From contig NZ_SCVE01000012.1 in assembly GCF_004297105.1 (NCBI RefSeq), forward strand, positions 682,001-746,000: a stretch of DNA of 64,000 nucleotides, given 5' to 3'. The position numbers were made by a program, and so were the translations under genes. This stretch comes from Herbiconiux sp. GTDB taxonomy: Bacteria > Actinomycetota > Actinomycetes > Actinomycetales > Microbacteriaceae. Positions 17,134 through 26,301 of the stretch are shown in pieces (positions within the stretch are counted from its first letter, which is position 1; each line of letters begins with the position of its first letter). The notes under the pieces were generated by a model. The model was not told where the DNA came from. It ran no database searches and saw nothing but the letters and a program-made list of their open reading frames with translations.

Positions 17134-18165
17134 TCAGCCTTCGGTGCTGACGAGTTCGATGTGCATCGCCGTCTGGGCCAGCGCCGACGCCAGGTAGAGG
17201 CCGTGCAGGTTGGGCCAGCCCACCGTCCAGCTGATGAGGGACGCGACCTGCCAGACGGTGGCATCGGGCTGCTCGGCCAGGATGCCGCGCACCTCGCGCG
17301 AGCGCTTCAGGTGGTGGGCGCGGGTCGCCTCGAGTCGGCTCGTGAGCCCTGTGAAGCGGTAGCCGTGGCCGGGCAGCACCTCGTGGTCGTCGAAGCCGGC
17401 GATCACGTCGAGCGAGTGCAGGTAGCCGCCGATCGGGTTGACCTGCGCGCCACCGAGACCGATGCCCGGGAACATCGAGGGGAGGAGATGGTCGCCGGTG
17501 AAGAGCAGTCGCTCGTCTTCGTCGCGCAGATTGATGTGGCCCGGGGTGTGGCCGGGGGTGTTAAGAACGCGGATGCTCCGGCCCGGCAGATCGAGCAGCT
17601 CACCGTCGTCGAGCAGCAGGTCGGCCCGGAACGGGGCGTCCACGCTGCCGTTTCGCTGTGTGAATCCCACCGCGTAGTCGTGGAGCTCATCGAGGAACTC
17701 CGCGGGCACGCCCCAGCTCAACGTGCGTGCATCCATCAACTCGACCTGGCGTGGAGCCTTTTCGGAGAGACGCATGATGGCCTCCTGCTCCGCCCGGCCG
17801 ATCGCCAGACGGGCACCGAACTCGGCGCGGAGTCGCTCGGCGAGGCCCAGGTGGTCGTGGTGCAGGTGGGTGACAACGACCGCGCGCACGTCGGTGCTGC
17901 TTGACCCGATAGCGGCGAGCTGCGCGACCAGCCGGTCGACGTTCCGGGCGTCGGCGACTCCCGGGTCGATCACCGTGATGCCGCCGTCGCTGTCGCGAAC
18001 GAGGTAGCTCAGGGTGAAATGCGGCGCATGGGTCGAGGTGATGGGCTGGGGCAGAATCCACACGTTCTCGCGCACCGCGGCCGGGGCCGGTAGGCGGCCG
18101 CCCTCGGTCTCGGCCGCGTACTCGTCGGGGCTCACCGGGGTCATGCCGACCAGCGGCCTGCTCAC
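17134..18165 (-). CDS. MBL-fold metallo-hydrolase
   Basis: 343 residues with the metallo-beta-lactamase fold. Motifs in order: VVVTHLHHDHLGLAE (HxHxDH, two metal sites), NTPGHTPGHINL, FTGDHLLP, LPGHG. This resembles the glyoxalase II-like branch with a C-terminal helical domain; the substrate is not apparent. The GTG start overlaps the nucleoside hydrolase stop by four bases (GTGA), so it is co-translated. Confidence 0.85.
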   Translation of the reverse strand: MSRPLVGMTPVSPDEYAAETEGGRLPAPAAVRENVWILPQPITSTHAPHFTLSYLVRDSDGGITVIDPGVADARNVDRLVAQLAAIGSSSTDVRAVVVTHLHHDHLGLAERLRAEFGARLAIGRAEQEAIMRLSEKAPRQVELMDARTLSWGVPAEFLDELHDYAVGFTQRNGSVDAPFRADLLLDDGELLDLPGRSIRVLNTPGHTPGHINLRDEDERLLFTGDHLLPSMFPGIGLGGAQVNPIGGYLHSLDVIAGFDDHEVLPGHGYRFTGLTSRLEATRAHHLKRSREVRGILAEQPDATVWQVASLISWTVGWPNLHGLYLASALAQTAMHIELVSTEG

Positions 18166-19139
18166 GGCAGGGTCGCGATCGTGGCGAGGAAGAGACGGGC
18201 GTAGCGCTCGCGATCGACGTCGAGTGCCACGTCGATCACGGTCGGCCGCGTGGCCGGCGCGGCCGATCCCGCGGCGTGCACCGTGTCCTCGCCGACGCGC
18301 TGGCGGCGGTCGACGATGGTCTGGCCGCGGCTCTCGCCCGCGAGCGCGACGCGAACCGGGTGGCGCTCGATGTGGAGCGCATCCGGATCCACCAGCGCAC
18401 AGAGGGCGCCCGCGTCGCCGATGTGGCCCGCATAGCCGCTCGGATCGGGCTCGCCGTCGGCATCATCGGCCATCTGGTGCCGCAGAAGCGCGCCCGTCAG
18501 GCGGCCCGAGGCGGATGGCCCGGTGAGCAGCGCGTCGGCATCCGCCTCGTCGATCGTCACCTGGTTGAACACATCGAGCCCGTACATGAACGTCGGCACG
18601 CCCGAACCGATCACGATGGAGGCGGCCTCGGGGTCGTGCCACACGTTGAACTCGGCCACGGCCGTGGCGTTGCCGCCCGATGCCGAGCCGCCCATGAACA
18701 GGATCCGTTCGATCTGCGGGATGACCTCGGGGTGCAGGCGCAGGAGGAGGGCGAGGTTGGTCTGGGGCGCGAGCGCCACGATCGTGACGGGTTCGGATGA
18801 CGCGAGCAGCAGGTCGCGGGCGAAGTCGACGGCGTGGCGCTCATCCACCGTGCGGGTGGATTCTGGCAGCGGAATATCTCCCAGGCCGTTGCCGCCGTGC
18901 ACGTGCGAGGCGCGGACCGGCTCGATCAAGGGGCGCAGGGCTCCCGCGGCCACCGGGATGGGCGGTGCGCCCGCGAGGTCGAGCACCCGGAGGGTGTTGT
19001 CGACCACGTTCCCGAGCGATGTATTCCCGGCGACGCATGTGATGCCGATGAGGTCGACATCCGGATGCGCCACCGCGAATTGGATGGCCATGGCGTCATC
19101 GACACCGGTGTCGACGTCGAGTAGAACGCGGAGAGTCAC
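18162..19139 (-). CDS. Nucleoside hydrolase (inosine-uridine preferring type)
   Basis: 325 residues; cleaves the N-glycosidic bond of ribonucleosides to free base and ribose. The N-terminal Ca-binding aspartate cluster is [13 protein letters not shown], and the later NVWHDPEAA motif provides further ribose and metal contacts. It starts the three-gene operon that includes the MBL and DLH-like genes. TAGATT lies exactly six bases before GTG 19139 with no SD, so it is probably leaderless. Confidence 0.9.
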   Translation of the reverse strand: MTLRVLLDVDTGVDDAMAIQFAVAHPDVDLIGITCVAGNTSLGNVVDNTLRVLDLAGAPPIPVAAGALRPLIEPVRASHVHGGNGLGDIPLPESTRTVDERHAVDFARDLLLASSEPVTIVALAPQTNLALLLRLHPEVIPQIERILFMGGSASGGNATAVAEFNVWHDPEAASIVIGSGVPTFMYGLDVFNQVTIDEADADALLTGPSASGRLTGALLRHQMADDADGEPDPSGYAGHIGDAGALCALVDPDALHIERHPVRVALAGESRGQTIVDRRQRVGEDTVHAAGSAAPATRPTVIDVALDVDRERYARLFLATIATLP

Positions 19140-19145
19140 AGATCC

Positions 19146-19151
19146 AATCTA
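19146..19151 (-). promoter_or_regulatory. -10 box of a leaderless promoter for the nucleoside hydrolase operon
   Basis: TAGATT on the minus strand, six bases before GTG 19139. It overlaps the stop of the upstream DoxX gene. Confidence 0.5.
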
Positions 19152-19538
19152 CTTCGCGCGCGTCGACCAGATGGCCCACGCCACGAGGAGGGGCTGGAAG
19201 AGGAGCCGCACGGCGCGCTTGCCATCGCTGTCGAGACCGAACGCGTCGCGACGGTGCAGCCACTGCGAGATGTTGCCGGGGAAGATCGCGGTGAAGAAGG
19301 CGGCGGCCACAGATCCGACGGCCTCCTTCTTCTTGGGCAGGGCGACGAGTGCCGTGCCCAGTGCGATCTCGGCCACGCCGGAGAGCACGACGACGGTGTC
19401 GACATCGAGCGGCACCCACTCCGGCACCTGCGCACGGAAGTCTTTGCGTGCGAACGTGAGGTGGCTGGTGCCGGCGAACACGAGGGCGGCGCCGAGCAGA
19501 ACCCGCCCGACGGTGCGGGCGGCAGAAGAAGAGGTCAT
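19149..19538 (-). CDS. DoxX-like membrane protein
   Basis: 129 residues, four predicted helices (about 9-25, 48-65, 73-90, 105-125). The N-terminal [24 protein letters not shown] and the pattern [15 protein letters not shown] fit the DoxX/DUF-type small membrane proteins. Function in this branch is unknown. CAGGAT is six bases upstream of the ATG. Confidence 0.7.
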   Translation of the reverse strand: MTSSSAARTVGRVLLGAALVFAGTSHLTFARKDFRAQVPEWVPLDVDTVVVLSGVAEIALGTALVALPKKKEAVGSVAAAFFTAIFPGNISQWLHRRDAFGLDSDGKRAVRLLFQPLLVAWAIWSTRAK

Positions 19539-19569
19539 TCCCTCATCCTGCCTCTTCTGTGCGACATCG

Positions 19570-19643
19570 TGGAGCGGATGACGGGAATCGAACCCGCGCT
19601 ATCAGCTTGGGAAGCTGAAGTTCTGCCATTGAACTACATCCGC
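19570..19643 (-). tRNA. tRNA-Gly (anticodon CCC)
   Basis: Minus-strand cloverleaf with acceptor stem GCGGATG/CATCCGC, anticodon stem TCAGC/GCTGA and loop TTCCCAA giving anticodon CCC, T arm GCGGGTTCGATTCCCGT, discriminator T, and an encoded CCA end (19570-19572). Decodes GGG. Confidence 0.96.
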
Positions 19644-19703
19644 GTGACGCAACCGGAGAATGCGACCGGCCCATACTATCGCGACCGTCGCCCCCTCCCC
19701 CAC

Positions 19704-19709
19704 TACACT
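19704..19709 (+). promoter_or_regulatory. -10 box of a leaderless promoter for dcd
   Basis: TACACT followed by six bases and GTG 19716. Confidence 0.55.
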
Positions 19710-19715
19710 GACTGC

Positions 19716-20321
19716 GTGCTCCTCTCCGACCGCGACATCCGCACCCAGATCCGTGAGAACCGCGTCAGCCTCGAGCCCTACGAGCCCGCGATGCTGCAGC
19801 CGTCGTCGATCGATGTGCGGCTCGACCGCTACTTCCGGTTGTTCGACAACCACAAGTACCCGTTCATCGATCCTGCCGAAGACCAGCCCGAACTCACGCG
19901 GCTGATCGAGACCAAGCCGGATGAGCCGTTCATCCTGCACCCTGGCGAGTTCGTGCTCGGCTCCACCTACGAGAAGGTCGGCCTGCCCGACGACATCGCC
20001 GCCCGGCTCGAGGGCAAGAGCTCGCTCGGCCGGCTCGGCCTGCTCACGCACTCCACGGCCGGCTTCATCGACCCCGGCTTCTCGGGTCACGTTACCCTCG
20101 AGCTGTCGAACGTGGCGACGCTGCCGATCAAGCTCTGGCCGGGCATGAAGATCGGCCAGATGTGCTTCTTCCAGCTGTCGAGCCCCACGGAACGCCCGTA
20201 CGGGTCGAGCGAGTACAGCTCGCGCTACCAGGGCCAGCGCGGGCCCACCGCCTCGCGCTCGCACCTGAACTTCCACCGCTCCGACGTCTCGGAGCGCACC
20301 GACGGCAGCCGCGGCGACTGA
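19716..20321 (+). CDS. dcd: dCTP deaminase
   Basis: 201 residues. Converts dCTP to dUTP, or directly to dUMP in the bifunctional actinobacterial form, feeding thymidylate synthesis. The N-terminus [12 protein letters not shown], the active-site segment [27 protein letters not shown] (quoted motif core [10 protein letters not shown]) and the C-terminal [11 protein letters not shown] are family signatures. GTG 19716 was chosen because a -10 hexamer sits exactly six bases upstream; the long in-frame extension upstream runs across the tRNA gene and is not real. Confidence 0.95.
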   Translation: MLLSDRDIRTQIRENRVSLEPYEPAMLQPSSIDVRLDRYFRLFDNHKYPFIDPAEDQPELTRLIETKPDEPFILHPGEFVLGSTYEKVGLPDDIAARLEGKSSLGRLGLLTHSTAGFIDPGFSGHVTLELSNVATLPIKLWPGMKIGQMCFFQLSSPTERPYGSSEYSSRYQGQRGPTASRSHLNFHRSDVSERTDGSRGD

Positions 20322-20393
20322 CCTCCTCGCGAGTCGCCGAAATCCGGCCCAAATCGGGCCCGATAGACCGGATTTTGGCGACTCGCGATGAGG
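20322..20393. repeat. Palindromic intergenic element, copy B
   Basis: 26-bp arms (20322-20347 and 20368-20393) with two mismatches around a loop that can form its own small stem. Its sequence closely follows copy A at 15242-15313, including the core CGCGAGTCGCC and ATTTTGGCGACTCGCGA. It again fills the gap between two convergent stop codons (dcd and the AlaRS-like gene). Confidence 0.85.
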
Positions 20394-20398
20394 GTGGG

Positions 20399-21829
20399 TC
20401 AGGCCGGGGCGCCGCCCGGCAGGCCGGCCGCGCCGAGCCGGGTCGCTCCGCGCGAGCGGGCGCGCTGCTCCTCGAGCGCCTCGGCGAAGGACGCCTCCCA
20501 GTCGGGCGCCACGTCGATGCCGAGCCGGTACGCCTCCTCCACCGAGAGCTCCTTGGGGAAGCCGTGGGTGTCCGACAAGCGGAACACGTCGACGCCCGTG
20601 AGCGTCTGGCCCTCGTAGAGCGCCAGCGCCGCGAGCCCGCCCTCGAGCGTGCGGCGGAAGGAGTTCTCCTCCTTCACGAGCACCGCGATGACCTCGTCGC
20701 GCGAGGCCGCGACCTCGGGGTAGTCCGAGGCGTAGAGGTCGGCGATCACCGGCACGACGCCGGCGAAGAAGTTCTCCGAGATGCCGAGTGACAGGGCGAG
20801 ACGGATGGCGCGGCGCAACAGGCGCCGCATCACGTAGCCCTGCTCCTTGTTCGAGGGCCGGACGCCGTCGACGGCCAGGAAGGTCGCCCCGCGGAGGTGG
20901 TCGGCGATGATGCGCATCGACGCCGTCTCGTCTTCGTAGGTGCGACCGCTGAGCGTCTGCAGGGTCTCGATGATGGGCCACAGGAGAGAGATGCGGAACA
21001 CGTCATCCGACCCGACCGAGGCCGCGGCGATGCGCTCGAGGCCGCCGCCGAAGTCGACGTTGCGCCGAGCGAGCTCCTCGAACGAGCCGTCGTCGAGGCG
21101 GCGGTACTGCATGAACACCTGGTTGCCGATCTCCATGAACTGGCCGCCGTCGCTGGCCGGGTGCGCGAGGCCGTATGAGGCGTCCTGCTTGTCGGGACCG
21201 AAGTCGTAGAAGACCTCGCTGTCGGGACCGCACGGATCGCCGATCGGCGTGCCCTCGAGCGAACCGCCGCGCGACCACCAGTTCTCCCCGCCGTCGTAGA
21301 AGAAGATGCGCTCGCCGGGCTTCACGCCGCGCGCGTCGCCATCCGCCTGCGAGCCGATCTCGGCGATGCCGTTTGAGATGCCGCGCTCACCGAACACGGT
21401 GGCCCAGATCGAGGCGGCCTCGTCGTCGCGCGGGATGCCGTTGGCGGCGTCACCGATGAAGCAGGTGACGTAGATCTTCGAGGGGTCGAGTCCGACGACA
21501 TCCACCAGGAAGGTGAAGAACTGCCGGATCTGCGTCTCCTTGAAGTAATCGCCCAGCGACCAGTTGCCGAGCATCTCGAAGAAGGTGGTGTGCCGGTTGT
21601 CGCCCACGTCGTCGATGTCCTGCGCGCGCACGCACGGCTGGCTGTCGGTGAGGCGCTTGCCGGCCGGATGCTCGTCTCCCAGCAGATAGGGGAGCAGCGA
21701 CTGCATGCCGCTGCCGTTGAACAGGGTGCTCGTGTCGCCGCGGGGCACGAGAGGCGCCCGGTCGATGACCGTGTGGCCGTTCTTCTCGAGGAAGGCGAGG
21801 TAGGAGTTGCGGATCTCGTGGGCGTCCAT
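20399..21829 (-). CDS. Alanyl-tRNA synthetase-related protein, catalytic half only
   Basis: 476 residues aligned with the N-terminal half of AlaRS: class II catalytic domain (FNGSGMQSLLPYLLG, DIDDVGDNRHTTFFEM, LGNWSLGDYFK, ERIFFYDGGENWW) and the tRNA-recognition helical region (KEQGYVMRRLLRRAIRLAL, KEENSFRRTLEGGL). It stops near where full-length AlaRS (about 880 residues) enters the editing domain, so the HxxxH editing site and C-Ala are missing. All visible catalytic motifs are intact, so this is not an obvious decayed gene. A complete alaS should exist elsewhere. Role could be a second Ala-activating enzyme; not known. CATGCT is six bases before the ATG. Confidence 0.82.
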   Translation of the reverse strand: MDAHEIRNSYLAFLEKNGHTVIDRAPLVPRGDTSTLFNGSGMQSLLPYLLGDEHPAGKRLTDSQPCVRAQDIDDVGDNRHTTFFEMLGNWSLGDYFKETQIRQFFTFLVDVVGLDPSKIYVTCFIGDAANGIPRDDEAASIWATVFGERGISNGIAEIGSQADGDARGVKPGERIFFYDGGENWWSRGGSLEGTPIGDPCGPDSEVFYDFGPDKQDASYGLAHPASDGGQFMEIGNQVFMQYRRLDDGSFEELARRNVDFGGGLERIAAASVGSDDVFRISLLWPIIETLQTLSGRTYEDETASMRIIADHLRGATFLAVDGVRPSNKEQGYVMRRLLRRAIRLALSLGISENFFAGVVPVIADLYASDYPEVAASRDEVIAVLVKEENSFRRTLEGGLAALALYEGQTLTGVDVFRLSDTHGFPKELSVEEAYRLGIDVAPDWEASFAEALEEQRARSRGATRLGAAGLPGGAPA

Positions 21830-21898
21830 GCCATCAGCATGCCAGAGCCCATCCGGCCCGCGCACCCCACAGCCGGAATGGCAGAACCGCAGCGGGGG

Positions 21899-22420
21899 TC
21901 AGAGGGGGAGTTGGGGGAGTTGGAGGGCCAGCCACGGGCTGAACGCCCATGGCGTGAGGGAGACCGCGAGCTGCAGCTCGGGGGTCTCCGCCCAGCGCCA
22001 CTCCGCCACCTCATCCGGGTTCGCCGACAACGGCCCGGCGGCCCGCGCCGTGAACACCGGACAGATCTCGTTCTCCACGATCCCGGATGCGTCGATCGCC
22101 AGATAGCGGAAGTCGGGCAGCACGAGCTCCAACGACTCGAGCTCGAGACCGAGTTCGTCGCGCGCGCGCCGGCGTACGGCATCCGTCATCTCCTCCCCGG
22201 GTGCGGGGTGGCCGCAGAAGGAGTTGGTCCAGACGCCGGGCCAGGTGAGTTTGCCGAGGGCCCGCCGCGTCACGAGCACGCGGCCCGCCTCGTCGAACAC
22301 GTGGCACGAGAACGCGAGGTGCAGGGGCGTGTCGTCGGTGTGCACGGACTTCTTGTCGGCCACACCGATCGGAGCTCCCTCGTCGGAGAGCAGGATCACC
22401 TGTTCGATCGTGCCGGTCAT
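21899..22420 (-). CDS. idi: Isopentenyl-diphosphate delta-isomerase, type I
   Basis: 173-residue Nudix-fold enzyme interconverting IPP and DMAPP, the substrates for prenyl chain synthesis. Catalytic Cys lies in NSFCGHPAPGEE and catalytic Glu in IVENEICPVF. It is divergent from crtE across 63 bases and so belongs to the carotenoid locus. GACAAT lies six bases before the ATG; a weak AAGGA is further upstream. Confidence 0.95.
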   Translation of the reverse strand: MTGTIEQVILLSDEGAPIGVADKKSVHTDDTPLHLAFSCHVFDEAGRVLVTRRALGKLTWPGVWTNSFCGHPAPGEEMTDAVRRRARDELGLELESLELVLPDFRYLAIDASGIVENEICPVFTARAAGPLSANPDEVAEWRWAETPELQLAVSLTPWAFSPWLALQLPQLPL

Positions 22421-22483
22421 TTACCTATTGTCCTTTATTACTCGTTAAACGTACATTTCGACGAGACCATGTAAGTTTGACGC
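22421..22483. promoter_or_regulatory. Divergent idi/crtE promoter region
   Basis: 63 A+T-richer bases carry both start signals. For crtE, TAAGTT (22472-22477) precedes GTG 22484 by six bases; for idi, GACAAT on the minus strand (22427-22432) precedes ATG 22420 by six. A weak dyad CTCGT-N15-ACGAG (22441-22465) could bind a shared regulator; no MarR-type crtR gene is in the window. Confidence 0.55.
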
Positions 22484-23554
22484 GTGGACACGCACGATCT
22501 GGTCGCGGTGTCGGAGCGCCGGCAGAAGCACGTCGAGCGAGTGCTGGCGGCGTTCTTCAGTGACTCCCACTATCGGGCCAAAGCGCTCGGAGCACCATAC
22601 GAGCGGCTCTGGGAGACGCTCGAGCGAAACGCATCCGGGGGCAAGCGCTTCCGCCCGCGCATGGTCATGGCCGCGTACGAGTCCCTCGGCGGCACCGATC
22701 ACGACGCGGCCGCCCACATCGGCGCCGCCTTCGAGCTGCTGCACACGGCGCTGATCGTGCACGACGACGTGATCGACCGCGACTTCGTGCGGCGCGGCGG
22801 CCCGAACGTGTCGGGTCGCTATCGCGACATCGCCACCACCGCGGGCATCCCGCTCCCCGTTGCCGAGCACCGGGGGATGTCGGTGGCCATCATCGCCGGC
22901 GACCTCGCCCTCTTCAACTCCTACCGTCTCATCGACCGCTCCGGTGTCGACGGCCTGCTGCGCACCCGGCTGCACGACATCCTCGACGAGGCCATGTTCG
23001 TGTCCGCCGCCGGCGAGCTGTACGACGTCGACTTCTCGATCCGCTCCGACCCGCCCACCGTCGACGAGATCGTGGAGATGGAGCGGCTGAAGACCGCGGG
23101 GTACTCGTTCGAAGGCCCTCTGGTGGCGGGCTCCGTGCTCGCGGGCGCCGAACCGGCCGCCGTGGACGCCCTCGCGACCTTCGGCCGTGACATCGGCATC
23201 GCCTACCAGATCGTCGACGACCTGCTCGGAGTGTTCGGCGACGAGAGCGACACCGGAAAGACCACGCTCGGCGACCTGCGCGAAGGCAAGCGAACCGTGC
23301 TGCTGGCCCACGCCACCGCGCAGCCCGAGTGGGCCGAGGTGAGCGGCTTGTTCGGCTCGCCCGACCTCACCGAGGCGGATGCCGCCCGCATCCGCTCGGT
23401 GCTCGAGTCGGCGGGCTCGCGACGCTTCGCCGAAGCTCTCGCCCGCGATTTCGCGAACCGCGCCTGGGAGGCGCTCGTGAACGACTCCCTGCCGGACTCG
23501 GTGCGGGAGGAGTTCCGCCCCATCGTGGCGTCGGTGCTCGGCCGGGTGCGATGA
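22484..23554 (+). CDS. crtE: Geranylgeranyl diphosphate synthase (polyprenyl synthetase)
   Basis: 356-residue trans-prenyltransferase making GGPP from IPP and allylic diphosphates. First aspartate-rich motif HDDVIDRD at about residue 95, second QIVDDLLGVFGD at about 245, and the GGKRFRPRM substrate motif near residue 50. First gene of a six-gene run with four-base overlaps at most junctions. GTG start is supported by the -10 spacing. In Corynebacterium the order is crtE-(transporter)-crtB-I-Ye-Yf-Eb; here the transporter gene is absent. Confidence 0.92.
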   Translation: MDTHDLVAVSERRQKHVERVLAAFFSDSHYRAKALGAPYERLWETLERNASGGKRFRPRMVMAAYESLGGTDHDAAAHIGAAFELLHTALIVHDDVIDRDFVRRGGPNVSGRYRDIATTAGIPLPVAEHRGMSVAIIAGDLALFNSYRLIDRSGVDGLLRTRLHDILDEAMFVSAAGELYDVDFSIRSDPPTVDEIVEMERLKTAGYSFEGPLVAGSVLAGAEPAAVDALATFGRDIGIAYQIVDDLLGVFGDESDTGKTTLGDLREGKRTVLLAHATAQPEWAEVSGLFGSPDLTEADAARIRSVLESAGSRRFAEALARDFANRAWEALVNDSLPDSVREEFRPIVASVLGRVR

Positions 23555-24525
23555 GTACCACCGTACGGACCCCCACGCCGCCCAGCCTCTACGACCAGGT
23601 GGCGCTCGAGACCGCCTCGGTGGTCATCCGCCGCTACTCCACCTCGTTCGGGCTGGCCTCACGCCTGCTGGCCCAGCCGATCCGTCAGCATGTCGAGAAC
23701 ATCTATGCCCTCGTGCGCCTGGCCGATGAGGTGGTCGACGGCGTCGCCGCATCCGCATCGCTCAGCGATGGCGAGATCACAGAGCGCATCGACGCCCTCG
23801 AACGCGAGACCGTCACCGCGATGCAGTGCGGCTACAGCACCAACCTCGTGGTGCACGCGTTCGGCTACACCGCGCGGCGCGTGGGCATCGGTGAAGAGCT
23901 CACCGCTCCGTTCTTCCGTTCCATGCGTTCCGACATCCTCGAGACCGAGCACACTCAGGAGTCGTTCGACGACTACGTCTACGGATCGGCCGAAGTCGTG
24001 GGCCTCATGTGCCTCGCCGCCTTCCTCGAGGGCGAGCCGGTGGGCGACACCGAGCGTGCCGGCCTCACCCGGGGTGCGCGCCACCTCGGTGCGGCCTTCC
24101 AGAAGATCAACTTCCTGCGTGACCTCGCGGCCGACTTCGGTACGCTCGGCCGCAGCTACTTCCCGGGCATCGACGTGTCGACCTTCACCGAGGCGGAGAA
24201 GCGGCGCATCCTCGATGACATCGACGACGATCTGCGCATCGCGCGCGCGAGCCTCCCCGGCCTCCCGCGCACCTGCCGCCGGGCCGTCGCCCTCGCCCAG
24301 GGCCTGTTCGAAGAGCTCACGGAGCGGCTGAGAGCCACCCCGGCGTCGGTGCTCGCCACGGCGCGCATCCGCGTTCCGAACCCGGTGAAGGCCAGAATAG
24401 CTGCAGGGGCCGCGGTCGGCCGGTTGCCTCGTGCGAGGCAGCCCCGGGCGAACGCCACTGCAACCGCCGGGGCGTTCGGGGCGTTCGGCGCCCGCGATGA
24501 TAACGAGGGAGACGGAACCGCGTGA
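23551..24525 (+). CDS. crtB: Phytoene synthase
   Basis: 324 residues; condenses two GGPP to phytoene. Squalene/phytoene synthase signatures are visible: FGLASRLLAQPIRQHVENIYALVRLADEVVDG (first Asp-rich region LADEVVD) and AFQKINFLRDLAADF (second, LRDLAADF), followed by GRSYFPG. The ATG overlaps the crtE stop by four bases. The tail after residue 290 is Ala/Arg-rich and variable. Confidence 0.93.
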   Translation: MSTTVRTPTPPSLYDQVALETASVVIRRYSTSFGLASRLLAQPIRQHVENIYALVRLADEVVDGVAASASLSDGEITERIDALERETVTAMQCGYSTNLVVHAFGYTARRVGIGEELTAPFFRSMRSDILETEHTQESFDDYVYGSAEVVGLMCLAAFLEGEPVGDTERAGLTRGARHLGAAFQKINFLRDLAADFGTLGRSYFPGIDVSTFTEAEKRRILDDIDDDLRIARASLPGLPRTCRRAVALAQGLFEELTERLRATPASVLATARIRVPNPVKARIAAGAAVGRLPRARQPRANATATAGAFGAFGARDDNEGDGTA

Positions 24526-26291
24526 CGGATCAAGGCAAGAGGGCGATCGTCATCGGAGCCGGGATCAGCGGACTCGCGAGCGCCGCCCTGCTAGCACGCG
24601 ACGGCTACACGGTGACCGTGCTCGAGAAGAACGAGCGCGTCGGCGGCCGGGCCGGCGTGTGGGAGAGTGACGGCTTCCGCTTCGACACCGGGCCCTCGTG
24701 GTACCTCATGCCCGAGGTGTTCGACCACTTCTTCCGCCTGCTCGGCACGAGCGCGGCCGAGCAGCTCGATCTGGTGAAGCTCGAGCCCGGCTATCGCGTG
24801 TACAGCGAGGGCGAGTTCGAGCCGATCGACCTGGCGTCGAACCGCGACGACAACCTCGAACTCTTCGAATCGATCGAGCCCGGATCCGGGGTCCGGATGG
24901 CGGGCTACCTCGACTCCGCGGCGGAGACCTACGAGCTCGCCAAGGAGTACTTCCTGTACTCGACCTTCGAGAAGGTCACGCCCCTCCTGGCGGGCCCGGT
25001 GCTGAAGCGTCTGCCGCGCCTCACGCGTCTCCTGACCGAACCGCTGGCCGGGTTCGCGGCGCGCACCGTCAAGGATCCGCGGCTCGTGCAGGTGCTCGGC
25101 TACCCGGCCGTCTTCCTCGGTACGTCGCCATATTCCGCTCCGAGCATGTATCACCTCATGAGCCATCTCGACCTGGATGAGGGTGTGCTCTACCCCATGG
25201 GCGGGATGGCCGCGGTGATCGAGGCAATCGAGCGCCTGGCGCTCGCGGAGGGCGTCGAGATCGTCACCTCCGCCGAGGTCGTGCGGATCGTGACGGAGGT
25301 GGAGGGGGCATCCGTCGTGGTCCCCGAGCCCGAGGACGTGTACGACTACGAGACCACCGAGTTCGACACGAATGTGATCGACCGCGACGAGCTCAGGCGC
25401 GTTCTGGCCGGAGAGGCGTCGACTGCGGCGGTGCCCCCGGAGCCGATCGTGGAGGCGCCGGCCACGAAGCCCCAGGTGGGCGGCGTGCACTACACGGATG
25501 CGGGTGGCCACGCCCACTCGCTCGATGCCGACCTCGTGGTCTCCACCGCCGACCTGTGGCACAGCGAGACGAGCCTGCTGCTGCCGGAGTTGCAGACCTA
25601 CCCCGAGCGCTACTGGCAGAAGAAGGTCGCGGGCCCTAGCGCGCTGCTGATCATGCTCGGCGTGCGCGGTGAACTGCCCGAGCTCGAGCACCATACGCTG
25701 TTCTTCACGAAGGACTGGAAGACGAACTTCGAGGCGATCTTCGGGTCGAACCCGTCTGTTCCCGATCCCGCCTCGATCTACGTCTGCCGGCCGAGCGCGA
25801 CCGACGACGGCGTGGCACCCGCGGGTCACGAGAACCTCTTCGTGCTGGTGCCGATCCCTGCCGATCCCTCGATCGGCGCCGGCGGGATCGACGGCGCGGG
25901 CGACGAGCGCATCGAGCAGCTCGCCGACACGGTCATCGCCCAGATCGCCGACTGGGCCGGCATCCCGGATCTCGCTTCGCGCATCGTCGTGCGGCGCACG
26001 GTGGGACCGGCCGACTTCGCCGCCGACCTCAACTCGTGGATGGGCACCGCCCTCGGCCCCGCGCACACTCTGCGGCAGAGCGCCATGTTCCGCGCCCGCA
26101 ATCGCAGCACGAAGGTCGACGGACTCTACTTCGCGGGCGGGTCGACCACTCCGGGCATCGGCTTGCCGATGTGCCTCATCAGCGCCGAGCTCGTGATCAA
26201 GCGGCTGCACGGCGACACCACCACGACCGCGCTGCCCGAGCCGCTCGCGCCCCGGCCGCGCGCGGTGGGCGACGCCGACGGCTCTCGCTGA
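24522..26291 (+). CDS. crtI: Phytoene desaturase (CrtI) with an internal acidic insertion
   Basis: 589-residue FAD-dependent desaturase converting phytoene to lycopene. The N-terminal dinucleotide motif is AIVIGAGISGLASAALLARDG and the C-terminal motif FAGGSTTPGIGLPMCL. Usual bacterial CrtI enzymes are around 500-550 residues. A segment at about residues 265-320 (PEPEDVYDYETTEFD, VPPEPIVEAPATKPQVG) is acidic, Pro-rich and absent from typical family members. GTG start overlaps the crtB stop by four bases. Confidence 0.92.
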   Translation: MTDQGKRAIVIGAGISGLASAALLARDGYTVTVLEKNERVGGRAGVWESDGFRFDTGPSWYLMPEVFDHFFRLLGTSAAEQLDLVKLEPGYRVYSEGEFEPIDLASNRDDNLELFESIEPGSGVRMAGYLDSAAETYELAKEYFLYSTFEKVTPLLAGPVLKRLPRLTRLLTEPLAGFAARTVKDPRLVQVLGYPAVFLGTSPYSAPSMYHLMSHLDLDEGVLYPMGGMAAVIEAIERLALAEGVEIVTSAEVVRIVTEVEGASVVVPEPEDVYDYETTEFDTNVIDRDELRRVLAGEASTAAVPPEPIVEAPATKPQVGGVHYTDAGGHAHSLDADLVVSTADLWHSETSLLLPELQTYPERYWQKKVAGPSALLIMLGVRGELPELEHHTLFFTKDWKTNFEAIFGSNPSVPDPASIYVCRPSATDDGVAPAGHENLFVLVPIPADPSIGAGGIDGAGDERIEQLADTVIAQIADWAGIPDLASRIVVRRTVGPADFAADLNSWMGTALGPAHTLRQSAMFRARNRSTKVDGLYFAGGSTTPGIGLPMCLISAELVIKRLHGDTTTTALPEPLAPRPRAVGDADGSR

Positions 26292-26301
26292 ACCGGGCCG
26301 C

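Noticed and set aside
19254..19715. Long N-terminal extension of dcd
   Set aside because: It runs through the DoxX gene and the tRNA-Gly gene; the family start and the -10 spacing fit GTG 19716.
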